NCBI RefSeq assembly: GCF_000264295.1
Contig: NZ_AJXT01000004.1
Coordinates: 620,001 to 684,000, forward strand
DNA: 64,000 bases
Source of the DNA: Rhodanobacter spathiphylli B39
Lineage (GTDB): Bacteria > Pseudomonadota > Gammaproteobacteria > Xanthomonadales > Rhodanobacteraceae
Direction: 5' to 3'
Shown piece after piece: positions 9,688-17,672 of this stretch; the first letter of the stretch is position 1, and each line of letters opens with the position of its first letter. Below the pieces are notes generated by a model, which was not told where the DNA came from, made no database searches, and saw nothing but the letters and a program-made list of their open reading frames with translations. Made by a program: the position numbers and the translations under genes.

Positions 9688-10031
9688 GCGAAGCAGGGCA
9701 GGGTGAAATCAGCTGGGCCGATTTCGAGAAGGTGCGGATCGTCGCCGGTACGGTGACACGGGTGGAAGCGTTCCCCGAGGCGCGCAAGCCGGCCTGGAAA
9801 GTGTGGGTGGATTTCGGCGGGTACGGCGAGAAGAAGACCAGCGCGCAGATCGCCGCGCTGTACAGCGCCGAGCAACTCGTGGGCCGGCAGGTCGTCGGCG
9901 TGATCAACTTTCCCGAAAAGCAGATCGGCCCGTTTCGTTCGCAGTTCCTGCTGACCGGGTTTCACACCGACGACGGGGTGGTGTTGACCGCCGTCGAGCG
10001 GCCGGTGCCGAACGGTACGCGCCTGGCCTGA
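9684..10031 (+). CDS. CsaA-like tRNA-binding-domain protein
   Basis: A 115-residue stand-alone EMAP/OB-fold tRNA-binding domain, the size of CsaA. The sequence runs from [32 protein letters not shown], the usual CsaA opening, to [18 protein letters not shown], the signature near the C-terminus. CsaA proteins bind tRNA in vitro and have been described as having export-related chaperone activity; the true role is uncertain. It overlaps the flavin oxidase stop by 4 bp and ends 4 bp from the convergent MBL hydrolase gene. Confidence 0.88.
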   Translation: MSEAGQGEISWADFEKVRIVAGTVTRVEAFPEARKPAWKVWVDFGGYGEKKTSAQIAALYSAEQLVGRQVVGVINFPEKQIGPFRSQFLLTGFHTDDGVVLTAVERPVPNGTRLA

Positions 10032-10035
10032 GTCG

Positions 10036-10956
10036 TCAGCGGTCCAGCCAGACCTCCAGCCCCTGCGCATTGAGTTCGATGTCCATGCCCAGCAACTGGC
10101 GCAAGCTGCTGCGTCCGCGGTTCCAGCCGTGCGCTTCGGCGCGGGTGGCGTAGAGATCGGTGAGCGATTCCATCAACGCGGCGTGTCGGTCAGGTTGGCC
10201 GTGCGCCGCGCGGGCCAGCGCGACCATCGCGTCGATCTGCGTGTGCAGGTCGGTGGCCAGCCGCTCCACTGCCTCCACCCGGCCGTAGTGGGTGAGGTAC
10301 ATCGCCTCGGGGCGCAGCGCGATCAGTCGCTCGATCGAGGCATGCAGCGCTTCCGGGTCGAACTGCACCGGCGAGGTGGTGGGCAGGATGAACGGGCCCT
10401 GCGCCGTGTCGAAATCGCGATACGACAGGCCGAATACGTCGCCGGTGAAACAGATGTTGGCACGCTCGTCGTAGACGGTGAGGTGGTGCTTCGCATGGCC
10501 CGGAGTATCGATGCACGACAGCGGCCGCCCGGCCAGGTCCACCACGTGCCCGTCCACCGCCTCGATCACCCGTTCGGCCGGAATGGGCCGCAGCCGGCCG
10601 TAGGTCTGTTCCATCACCGCCTCGCCGTAGACGGCGCTGGCGCCGGCCCACAACACCGACGGATCGACCATGTGGCGTGCCCCGCGCGGATGCACCACCA
10701 GCTTCGCGTTCGGCAGCTGCGCGATCAGCTCGCCGGCACCGCCGGCATGATCCAGATGCACGTGGGTGAGGATCAGCCAGTCGACATCGGCTGGCGTGAT
10801 GCCGGCGCTGCCCAGTGCATCCAACATCCGCGGCACCGCGAAGTTGGTGCCGCAGTCGATGAATGCGCCGCGACCGTTCTCGACGACCAGGTAGGCCGCG
10901 TCGAACCGTGGCCGCACGAAGCCGGTGTCGATGGTGTGGATGCCGTGTTCTGCCAT
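10036..10956 (-). CDS. MBL-fold metallo-hydrolase
   Basis: Metallo-beta-lactamase-fold hydrolase of 306 residues when started at the ATG at 10956 (MAEHGIHTIDTGFV). The metal motif THVHLDHAGG gives His65, His67, Asp69 and His70, with a later TPGHAKHHLT and GDVFGLSY supplying further ligands. This layout is general to glyoxalase II-like and lactonase-like hydrolases, and the substrate cannot be told. It lacks signal sequence and membrane segments, so it is cytoplasmic. It converges with the CsaA-like gene (4 bp gap) and diverges from the cupredoxin operon over 144 bp. Confidence 0.85.
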   Translation of the reverse strand: MAEHGIHTIDTGFVRPRFDAAYLVVENGRGAFIDCGTNFAVPRMLDALGSAGITPADVDWLILTHVHLDHAGGAGELIAQLPNAKLVVHPRGARHMVDPSVLWAGASAVYGEAVMEQTYGRLRPIPAERVIEAVDGHVVDLAGRPLSCIDTPGHAKHHLTVYDERANICFTGDVFGLSYRDFDTAQGPFILPTTSPVQFDPEALHASIERLIALRPEAMYLTHYGRVEAVERLATDLHTQIDAMVALARAAHGQPDRHAALMESLTDLYATRAEAHGWNRGRSSLRQLLGMDIELNAQGLEVWLDR

Positions 10957-11100
10957 GCCTGCCTCGCGATCGGTGGGTTCCGCGAGGGTAGCAAGTTGCC
11001 GGGGCCCGGGCACGATCGCCCGGGTTGATTCCGGTGAATCCGGCCAGCAGGCAAACTGCGGTAGGCTAGCTGCCAATGAGGGGATCGGGGGACTCCGTCA

Positions 11101-11754
11101 ATGCGCTGCCTGCTCGTGGTTGCGTCACTGCTGCTGGGAAATGCATGGCCGGTGCTGGCGGCGGAGGTCACCGTCCACCTCGACGATGGCCGCGGCCATG
11201 CGGTGAGCGATGCGGTGGTCATGCTGATCCCGGATGCGGCTCCGGCTGCGGCAGCCGCGCCCCCGGCACCGGCCACCCACGTCGTCGACCAGCGGGACGA
11301 GACCTTCGTTCCCTACGTGCAACTGCTGCGCCCCGGCGACGAGGTGGTGTTCCGCAACAGCGACAGCACCCGCCATCACGTCTATTCGTTCGCCGCGATC
11401 AGGACGTTCGAATTCGTGCTGCGGCCGGGGGAAAGCTCGCCGGCCCTGGTGATGGACAAGAGCGGCATCGCCGCGGTGGGCTGCAACATCCACGACCACA
11501 TGATCACCTACCTGTTCGTGTCCGCGGTGCCGGCGATCGCGCTGTCCGGTGGTGACGGCAACGCCACCATCGGCCATCTGGCGCCGGGTCGCTACACCGC
11601 GCACGTCTGGCACCCGCAGTTGCATCCCGGTCATCCGCAACCGAGCCAGAGCGTGACCATCGGTGGTGATGCCGACATCGGGCATCTGGATTTCACGCTG
11701 TCGCTGATGCCCGATCCGCGCATGTTCATGGATCGCGAGCACCTGGACTACTGA
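11101..11754 (+). CDS. Secreted cupredoxin (plastocyanin/methylamine-utilization-like)
   Basis: Periplasmic blue-copper-like protein of 217 residues. A signal peptide ends about residue 20-21 (PVLA-AE). A carboxypeptidase-regulatory-like start (VTVHLDDGRGHAVSDAVVMLIPD), an Ala/Pro-rich linker and then a cupredoxin fold follow. Candidate copper ligands are His92/His93 in STRHHVYSF and the CxxHxxM cluster Cys128, His131, Met134 in GCNIHDHM. Such proteins are often labelled 'methylamine utilization', but no methylamine genes are nearby. It is the first gene of an operon with a membrane EAL protein 7 bp downstream and an outer-membrane barrel; this context suggests a sensory or metal/redox role. 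Function is not established. Confidence 0.82.
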   Translation: MRCLLVVASLLLGNAWPVLAAEVTVHLDDGRGHAVSDAVVMLIPDAAPAAAAAPPAPATHVVDQRDETFVPYVQLLRPGDEVVFRNSDSTRHHVYSFAAIRTFEFVLRPGESSPALVMDKSGIAAVGCNIHDHMITYLFVSAVPAIALSGGDGNATIGHLAPGRYTAHVWHPQLHPGHPQPSQSVTIGGDADIGHLDFTLSLMPDPRMFMDREHLDY

Positions 11755-11761
11755 GCCGACC

Positions 11762-14116
11762 ATGCGCACCATGGGTTTCCGCCTTCGCCTTGCGCTGTTT
11801 TTCGTCGCCACCCTGGTGACGGTGCAGCTGCTGACCGCCGGCCTCGTCTATGAGGTGACCCGGCGCGCGCTGGTGACCGAGGGCGAGCGCCAGCTGACCG
11901 CCAACGCGCAGGCATTCGTGGCGCAGATGGATGACATCTCGGCGCGGATCGGCGGCAACGTCGAAGTGCTGTCGCTCGACTACGCGCTGCGCTCGGCCAT
12001 CGCCGAACGCGATCGCGGCACCGTGTTGTCGGTGCTGCGCAACCACGGCCGGCGGGTGGGCGCCTCGCGCATGCTGCTGATCGGCCTGGACGGAACGGTC
12101 GAGGCCGATACTGCCGCCACCTCGAGCACGCCGCAGCGCTTTCCGTTTCCCGACCTGATCGATGACGCCTATGACCGGCGCACTGCGGCGGTGGTTGCGC
12201 TGGACGGCAAGGCGTCGTGGATGGTGGTGGTGCCGATCTACGCGCCGCAGCCGGTGGGCCTGGTGGTGGTCAACGTGCCGCTCGATGACGTGCTGCTGGC
12301 GCACATGCAGCGGCTTTCCGCCTTGCCACGCGACATCGAGCTGGCAACGCAGAGCGCACCGGGGCGCTGGGACGTGGTGGCGCGGGGCGATCGCCACACC
12401 GGGCTGGTCGACAGCCTCGCCAGCGCACATCGCGGGCTGCCATGGAAACCGCTGCTGACCGAAGTCGACGGCAAGGAATACATGGTGCTGGCGCAGCGCC
12501 TGAAGCAGCCGAAGCAGGGCGCGCCGGTGGTGGCGGTGCTGGGCTATTCGCTGGACGACGCGTTGAGTCCGTTCCGCTCGATCGCGATCGCGTGGGCGAC
12601 CCTGCTGGCGCTGGGCCTGGGCGTGGGCCTGCTCGGCGCGTGGTTCACCGCGCGCAGCGTGTCGCGCCCGGTCGAGGCGCTGGCCGCCGCGGTGCGACGC
12701 ATCGGTGCGGGTGATTACCGCACTCCGGCCGGCACCCGGCGACATGACGAAATCGGCCAGCTGGCCGGCGCCTTCGACGCCATGACCGAAGCGGTGCGCC
12801 AGCGCGAGCTGCGTATCCGCCACCAGGCCATGCACGACAGCGTCACCGACCTGCCCAACCGGCTGGCCGCCGAAGCCAGCATCGATGAGAGCCTCGGCGG
12901 CCAGGCGGGCGGGGGTGCACTGCTGATGGTCGGCCTGACGCGGGCCCCGGAAATCATCAAGACGATGGGGCACGCCCTGTGCGACCGGCTGATGCGCGAC
13001 GCCAGCGAACGCATTCGCCGGGTCGCGATGGATGCCTTCCTCGCCCGCACCAGCGACACGCAGTTCATGCTGTGGCTGCCGCGCGCCGGGCAGGACGCCG
13101 CGATCGCCGCCGGGCTGCGCGTGCTCGACGCACTCAACGAGCCGTACCAGGAAACCGACGTCAGCATCGACCGGCTGCCGTCCGTGGGCATCGCGATGGC
13201 GCCGGCCGATGGCCGGCAAGCCGACACGTTGCTGCGCCATGCCGAGGTGGCCCAGTTCGCCGCCGCCGGTTCGGCCAGCGCGCTGAGTTTCTATGACGCG
13301 GCCACCGACCCGCATCGGCCCGAGCGGTTGTCGCTGATGGGGGACCTGCGCGAAGCACTCGACCGCGACGGCCTGCTGCTGCACTACCAGCCCAAGTTCG
13401 ACCTCGCCAGCCAGCGCACCGACGGCGCCGAGGCGCTGCTGCGCTGGAACCACCCGCGACGTGGCTGGGTGGCGCCGGACACGTTCGTCGGCATGGCCGA
13501 GGAAACCGGCAACATCCATCGCGTCAGCCGCTGGGTGCTGGCCAGCGCGCTGGCGCAGGTTCAGCGCTGGATCGAACGTGGGCTGGCGCTGCACATCGCG
13601 GTGAACCTGTCGACCCGCGACCTGGAGGATGCCGAGTTGCCGGCGTGGATCGCCGCGCTGCTGTCGATCCACCGGGTGCCGGCATCCTGCCTGACCGTGG
13701 AAGTGACCGAGCGGGCCGTGATCGGCGAACCGGACACGGCGATCCGCATCCTGCGGGGGCTGGCCGAGCAGGGCATCGGCATCGCGATCGATGATTTCGG
13801 CGTGGGCCAGGCCACCTTCGCCTATCTGCGCCACCTGCCGGTCAGCGAACTGAAGATCGACCAGATGTTCGTCAGGCACCTGGCCACCGATGCGAACGAC
13901 CGGATCATCGTGCGTTCCATCGTCGAGCTGAGTCACCAGCTGGGCTATCGCGTCACCGCCGAAGGCGTGGAGGACCAGGGCGCGCTGGATTACCTGGCCG
14001 CGGTCGGCTGCGATCATGCGCAGGGCTTCTTCATCGCCCGGCCGATGCCGGCCGAGGCTTTCGCGACCTTCGTCGGCGGACAAGCCGGGCAGGCCGCCGG
14101 GGGATCGCGACGATGA
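11762..14116 (+). CDS. Membrane receptor with degenerate GGDEF and EAL domain
   Basis: Inner-membrane signalling protein of 784 residues, probably a c-di-GMP phosphodiesterase. TM1 is about residues 9-29, then a periplasmic sensor of about 245 residues, TM2 at about 275-297, a HAMP domain to about 350 (ARSVSRPVEALAAAVRRI), a GGDEF-type domain to about 510 and an EAL domain to the end. The GGDEF signature is lost (TSDTQF near residue 428), so cyclase activity is unlikely. The EAL domain keeps EALLRW (about 556), NLSTRDL, EVTER, DDFGVG (about 676) and EGVED, which fits an active phosphodiesterase. It starts 7 bp after the cupredoxin gene and overlaps the barrel gene by 4 bp. The periplasmic domain may sense the cupredoxin or its ligand (inference). 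Confidence 0.9.
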   Translation: MRTMGFRLRLALFFVATLVTVQLLTAGLVYEVTRRALVTEGERQLTANAQAFVAQMDDISARIGGNVEVLSLDYALRSAIAERDRGTVLSVLRNHGRRVGASRMLLIGLDGTVEADTAATSSTPQRFPFPDLIDDAYDRRTAAVVALDGKASWMVVVPIYAPQPVGLVVVNVPLDDVLLAHMQRLSALPRDIELATQSAPGRWDVVARGDRHTGLVDSLASAHRGLPWKPLLTEVDGKEYMVLAQRLKQPKQGAPVVAVLGYSLDDALSPFRSIAIAWATLLALGLGVGLLGAWFTARSVSRPVEALAAAVRRIGAGDYRTPAGTRRHDEIGQLAGAFDAMTEAVRQRELRIRHQAMHDSVTDLPNRLAAEASIDESLGGQAGGGALLMVGLTRAPEIIKTMGHALCDRLMRDASERIRRVAMDAFLARTSDTQFMLWLPRAGQDAAIAAGLRVLDALNEPYQETDVSIDRLPSVGIAMAPADGRQADTLLRHAEVAQFAAAGSASALSFYDAATDPHRPERLSLMGDLREALDRDGLLLHYQPKFDLASQRTDGAEALLRWNHPRRGWVAPDTFVGMAEETGNIHRVSRWVLASALAQVQRWIERGLALHIAVNLSTRDLEDAELPAWIAALLSIHRVPASCLTVEVTERAVIGEPDTAIRILRGLAEQGIGIAIDDFGVGQATFAYLRHLPVSELKIDQMFVRHLATDANDRIIVRSIVELSHQLGYRVTAEGVEDQGALDYLAAVGCDHAQGFFIARPMPAEAFATFVGGQAGQAAGGSRR

Positions 14117-15324
14117 GGCGTCGGATATTTCTGTGCTGCCTGCTGGGCCTGTACGTGCCGGCGGGTCTCGCCCAGGATTTCAAGTTGCATGCATGGCTGG
14201 ACGGACGCCTGGTCGCTGCACCCGCCGAAACCAGCTGGACCCACGGCGGTCTGGGCAAGACGCGTTTCGGCGGTGGCGGCGTCGATGCCCGCTTCGGCGG
14301 TGCGGGCGTGGTCGGCACCGCCCAGTTCACGCCCGCGCTGATGGCGCTGGCCTCCGTCCAGTGGCAGGACACCGACTACGCCACGCTGGACACGATCGAG
14401 GCCTACCTGCGCTACCGCCCGGTGTCGCTGTCGCGCTGGCGCTGGTCGCTGCAGGCCGGCGCCTTCCTGCCGCCGATCTCGCTGGAGAACGATGCGATCG
14501 GCTGGACCAGCTCGTGGACGCTCACGCCCTCGGCGATCAACAGCTGGGTCGGTGAGGAATTGCGCGCGACGGGCGCGGAGGGCCGGCTCGAATGGCGCGG
14601 CGACGACGCCAGCTGGGAACTGCGCAGCGCCCTGTTCCAGCGCAACGATCCGGCCGGCAACCTGCTGGCCGTGCGTGGCTGGTCGCTCAGCGACCTCACC
14701 TACGGGCTGGGCAGCCGCCTGCACGAGCCCGACGCGGTGGTGCGCCGAAACGGTGGCCAGCCGCCGGGACGCTACGATCCGTTCCAGAACATCGGCCATC
14801 GCAGCGGCTGGTACGCGAACCTGGACTGGCGAACGTCTGTCGGCGGCAGGCTGAGCCTGATGCGTTACGACAACCGCGCCGATCCGGCCGCGCACAGCGA
14901 CAGTGGCGTGTTCGCCTGGCACACCTGGTTCTGGAGCCTGGGCGCCTCGGCCGACACCGGCCCGATCCGCTGGATCGCCCAGGCGATGGACGGCGCCACC
15001 GTGATCGAGCCGGTGGACGGATTGCAGTTCGAAACGCGCTTCCGCTCGGCCTTCCTGCTGGCGGGATGGAACCGCGGGGCATGGCGTCCGGCATTGCGCA
15101 TCGAGCACTTCAGCACCCGCGAACTCGCCGCCGCCGTGGGCACCGGCCAGGGCGAGCACGGCAACGCCGTCACCGCGGCGCTCAACTGGCGCCCGCGCGA
15201 CTGGCTGCGGTTGAGCGCCGAGGTGCTGCGCATCGACAGCGTACGTAAGCAGCGCGTCGAGGCGGGGCTGGCACCAGCGTCGGCGGTCACCCAGGTGCAG
15301 CTGGGCGTGCGGCTGATCTACTGA
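14113..15324 (+). CDS. Outer-membrane beta-barrel (porin-like) protein
   Basis: Predicted outer-membrane protein of 403 residues with a signal peptide ending about residue 20 (AGLA-QD). The mature part alternates polar and hydrophobic residues in many short strands, such as WRWSLQAGAF, WYANLDWRT, RSAFLLAGWN and the closing VQLGVRLIY with terminal Tyr, as expected for a BAM-inserted barrel. No charged porin loop or lipoprotein signal is obvious, and I cannot place it in a named porin family. It overlaps the EAL gene by 4 bp (ATGA), so it is part of the same unit. Its stop codon lies inside the first hairpin of the repeat at 15321-15478. Confidence 0.75.
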   Translation: MRRRIFLCCLLGLYVPAGLAQDFKLHAWLDGRLVAAPAETSWTHGGLGKTRFGGGGVDARFGGAGVVGTAQFTPALMALASVQWQDTDYATLDTIEAYLRYRPVSLSRWRWSLQAGAFLPPISLENDAIGWTSSWTLTPSAINSWVGEELRATGAEGRLEWRGDDASWELRSALFQRNDPAGNLLAVRGWSLSDLTYGLGSRLHEPDAVVRRNGGQPPGRYDPFQNIGHRSGWYANLDWRTSVGGRLSLMRYDNRADPAAHSDSGVFAWHTWFWSLGASADTGPIRWIAQAMDGATVIEPVDGLQFETRFRSAFLLAGWNRGAWRPALRIEHFSTRELAAAVGTGQGEHGNAVTAALNWRPRDWLRLSAEVLRIDSVRKQRVEAGLAPASAVTQVQLGVRLIY

Positions 15325-15478
15325 GAGGTTGTGAGTTTTACAACCTCTCAGGTCGGCCAGGCACGGCCGACCGCGGATCGGTCACGCCAGTGACTGATTC
15401 GCGTGAGCGAGTCCGGGCGTGTACCGGACTCGCGATAGAAGAAAACCACAGGACGTGGTTTTCTTCACAGGCTCTGAG
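15321..15478 (+). repeat. Five-hairpin repeat element, copy A
   Basis: A 158-bp element with a near-identical inverted copy at 53437-53593. Five consecutive stem-loops can be drawn. H1 is 15321-15351 (12-bp stem CTGAGAGGTTGT). H2 is 15352-15371 (7 bp, GTCGGCC). H3 is 15377-15398 (9 bp with one G-U, loop GCCA). H4 is 15407-15433 (10 bp, GCGAGTCCGG, loop of 7). H5 is 15438-15466 (12 bp, GAAGAAAACCAC, loop of 5). It ends in CTCTGAG. H1 contains the stop codon of the upstream gene, and the next gene in the same direction starts at 15586. I recognise no named family. Confidence 0.88.
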
Positions 15479-15585
15479 CGGCTTCCGCGAGATCCTCGCC
15501 CGGCATGCGGGAACCTCCGGCGCATGACTGCATCCGATCCATGACGATCCGCTTCATCCATGCCATGCCACGAGGGGAGAACGAC

Positions 15586-15927
15586 ATGTTGCTCTATGCA
15601 GTCCTGATTTTTGCGGTGGCCGCCATCGGCGGCCTGGTGCTGGCCTCCAGCGTGCTGCGCGGCAAGCTGGCGCCGTGGGCGATCTCGGCATTGCACGCCT
15701 TGCTGGGCGCCAGCGGCCTGGTGCTGCTGATCCTGGTCGCGCTGCAGGGCGCGGCGCCGGGACGGCTCACTGCGGCGCTGGCCTTGCTGGTGCTGGCGGC
15801 ACTGGGCGGCTTCTTCCTCGCTTCGTTCCACATGCGCAAACAGGTGGCGCCGAAAGCCGTGGTGCTCGTGCATGCCGGCGTCGCGGTGGTCGGCTTCCTG
15901 ACCTTGCTCAGCCTGCTGCTGGGCTGA
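15586..15927 (+). CDS. Small four-helix membrane protein, unknown
   Basis: A 113-residue integral membrane protein with four hydrophobic helices at about residues 2-22, 30-52, 60-80 and 90-112, and little else. The ATG at 15586 follows a good ribosome-binding site (GAGGGGAGA, 5 bp upstream), which is why the longer in-frame starts are not used. It precedes a DUF2231-like membrane protein by 6 bp and shares its direction, so the two probably work together in the membrane. I recognise no family. The leader upstream contains the five-hairpin repeat. Confidence 0.75.
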   Translation: MLLYAVLIFAVAAIGGLVLASSVLRGKLAPWAISALHALLGASGLVLLILVALQGAAPGRLTAALALLVLAALGGFFLASFHMRKQVAPKAVVLVHAGVAVVGFLTLLSLLLG

Positions 15928-15933
15928 GCGGCC

Positions 15934-16359
15934 ATGCGCCATCCGCTACACCCCGCACTGGTCCATTTCCCGATCGCCTGCTGGTCGCTGGCCACGGCGG
16001 CGGATCTGGCCAGCCTGGTCTGGGGTGAGCCGGCGTGGCATCTTGCCGGCGTGTTGCTGGTGGCGGGGATCGGCTTCGCGATACCCGCCATGCTGGCCGG
16101 TTTCCTGGAGCTGGCGAAAGTCGCCGCGGACCACCCGGCGATCCGCGACCTCAACCGGCACATGATCGCGGTGATGAGCGCACTGTCCTGCTATGCGGCC
16201 AGCCTGTTCCTGCGCCTGCAGGGCGCCCGGCTGACCGAACCGGGCGTGCCGGCGATCGCGCTGAGCGTGCTGGGTTTCGTCGCGCTGGGCGTGGCCGGCT
16301 GGCTCGGCGGCAAGCTGGTGTATGGACACCGGCTCGGCGTCACTCCGCCGTCGGCGTAG
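15934..16359 (+). CDS. DUF2231-like membrane protein
   Basis: A 141-residue, four-helix membrane protein opening with MRHPLHPALVHFPIACW, the HPxLVHFP signature of DUF2231 proteins. The family is often near haem or redox proteins, but the role is unknown. It starts 6 bp after the small membrane protein. Its last 20 bp overlap the end of the convergent alkA gene (16340-16359), an antisense overlap of two real genes. Confidence 0.85.
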   Translation: MRHPLHPALVHFPIACWSLATAADLASLVWGEPAWHLAGVLLVAGIGFAIPAMLAGFLELAKVAADHPAIRDLNRHMIAVMSALSCYAASLFLRLQGARLTEPGVPAIALSVLGFVALGVAGWLGGKLVYGHRLGVTPPSA

Positions 16360-17002
16360 TGGTCCGCTTTGCCTTCACCGGTCGGGGCACGCGCCACAGG
16401 TACCACGCCGCGGCCGTGCGATGCGGGCTCCACGCCTGGCCGATCAGCGCCATCGCCTTCGGCGTCGGCGCCGCGTCGAGCGACTTCAGCAGCCGGTAGC
16501 CTTCGCGCACGCCGAAATCGTCAGCCGGCAGGATATCGGGCCGGGCCAGACTGTAGATCAGGAACATCTCCACGGTCCACCGACCGATGCCCTTCAGCGC
16601 GCCCAGGCGGGCGATGAGCTCGTCGTCGGCGAGCGCCTGCGCGGTGGCGAGGCCGGGCACCACGCCTTCCAGCGTGGCCGCGGCGATGCCCCGGATCGTC
16701 TCGATCTTGCGCGCCGAGAAACCACAGGCGCGCATCGCGTCGAAGCTGGCGTCGAGCAGTTGCCGCGGCGACGGAAACGCCGACCGTGGATGCAGGGTGA
16801 GCAGGCGGGCGACGATCGCATCGCCGGCCTTGACGTGCAGTTGCTGGTAGGCGACCGCGCGCACAAGCGCCTCGTACGGTTCGCGGGCGGGTTTCGGTTC
16901 GTGCCCGCAAGGACCGAGTTGCGCCACCAGTTGCGCCCAGTCGGGGTCGATCGATGCCAGATGTTTCGATGCATCGACGGATGCCGGCTTGCGGCCTTTC
17001 AT
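16340..17002 (-). CDS. alkA: DNA-3-methyladenine glycosylase II (AlkA type)
   Basis: Base-excision repair glycosylase removing alkylated purines. The 220 residues hold an HhH-GPD fold: the hairpin LKGIGRWT at 136-143, followed by the catalytic Asp in LPADDFGV (Asp161 or 162). The N-terminal domain of E. coli AlkA (282 residues) is missing, so it is the compact form seen in many bacteria, without the Ada domain. It is the last gene of the ada-oxygenase-alkB-alkA operon, 16 bp after alkB, which fits induction by alkylation damage. Confidence 0.93.
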   Translation of the reverse strand: MKGRKPASVDASKHLASIDPDWAQLVAQLGPCGHEPKPAREPYEALVRAVAYQQLHVKAGDAIVARLLTLHPRSAFPSPRQLLDASFDAMRACGFSARKIETIRGIAAATLEGVVPGLATAQALADDELIARLGALKGIGRWTVEMFLIYSLARPDILPADDFGVREGYRLLKSLDAAPTPKAMALIGQAWSPHRTAAAWYLWRVPRPVKAKRTTTPTAE

Positions 17003-17018
17003 CGGGCGAACTCCCTGG

Positions 17019-17672
17019 CTAGCCGGCGCGGCGAAAGGTGAGGTTGATGCGGCATTCGCCCAGCGCTTCGTGATGGTTCGGCTTCAGTGGCAGCACGCCG
17101 TGATGACGCAACCGCGCCGGGCCGCCCCACACGACCACGTCGCCGTGAGCCAGCGGCACCCGCATCGCGGCGTCGCTGCGTTGATCGCCACCGAACAGGA
17201 ATATGGCGGGAATGCCCAGCGACACGGAAACGATCGGCTGGCCGAAGTCGCGCTCGTCGCGATCCTGATGCAGGCTCAGCCGGGTGCCTGGCTCGTAGCG
17301 GTTGATCAGGCAGGCATCCGGCGCGAAACCGGCAAAGCCGGCCTGCGCGGCCGCGCTGGTGGCGAGCTTGCGGAACACGTCGGGCAGCGGCGGCCAGCGC
17401 TTGCCGCTGTCCGGATCGACCGGATCGTAGCGATAGCCGCGCCGGTCGCTGACCCAGCCCAGCGATCCGGCGTTGGTCATCGCCACCGACATGCGCAAGC
17501 CGCCGGGGGTGATCAGGTGGCGGAACGGCGCCTGCGCCACGATCGCATCGATCGCCTGCAGCAGCGGCGCCTCGTCGGCCAGCGCAAAGCCGCGCAACAC
17601 CACCGCGCCCGCGCACAGGGACTCGTCGCGCCGCGGCGCCTGGATGCCGGCGAACAGGTCGGTGGTGATCAT
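17019..17672 (-). CDS. alkB: Alpha-ketoglutarate-dependent DNA dioxygenase AlkB
   Basis: Oxidative demethylase repairing 1-methyladenine and 3-methylcytosine in DNA/RNA with Fe(II) and 2-oxoglutarate. The 217-residue length equals that of E. coli AlkB (216). The iron triad is His135-x-Asp137 (SLHQDRDE) and His191 (RHHGVLPL). NRYEPG (124-129) and CRINLTFR with Arg208 and Arg214 complete the 2-oxoglutarate and substrate signature. The start ATG overlaps the stop of the upstream oxygenase gene by 4 bp. Confidence 0.97.
   Translation of the reverse strand: MITTDLFAGIQAPRRDESLCAGAVVLRGFALADEAPLLQAIDAIVAQAPFRHLITPGGLRMSVAMTNAGSLGWVSDRRGYRYDPVDPDSGKRWPPLPDVFRKLATSAAAQAGFAGFAPDACLINRYEPGTRLSLHQDRDERDFGQPIVSVSLGIPAIFLFGGDQRSDAAMRVPLAHGDVVVWGGPARLRHHGVLPLKPNHHEALGECRINLTFRRAG

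Noticed and set aside
15382-15942. Open frame on the minus strand across the repeat and the small membrane gene
   Set aside because: It translates the hairpin repeat and the antisense of a gene with a good ribosome-binding site; treated as spurious.
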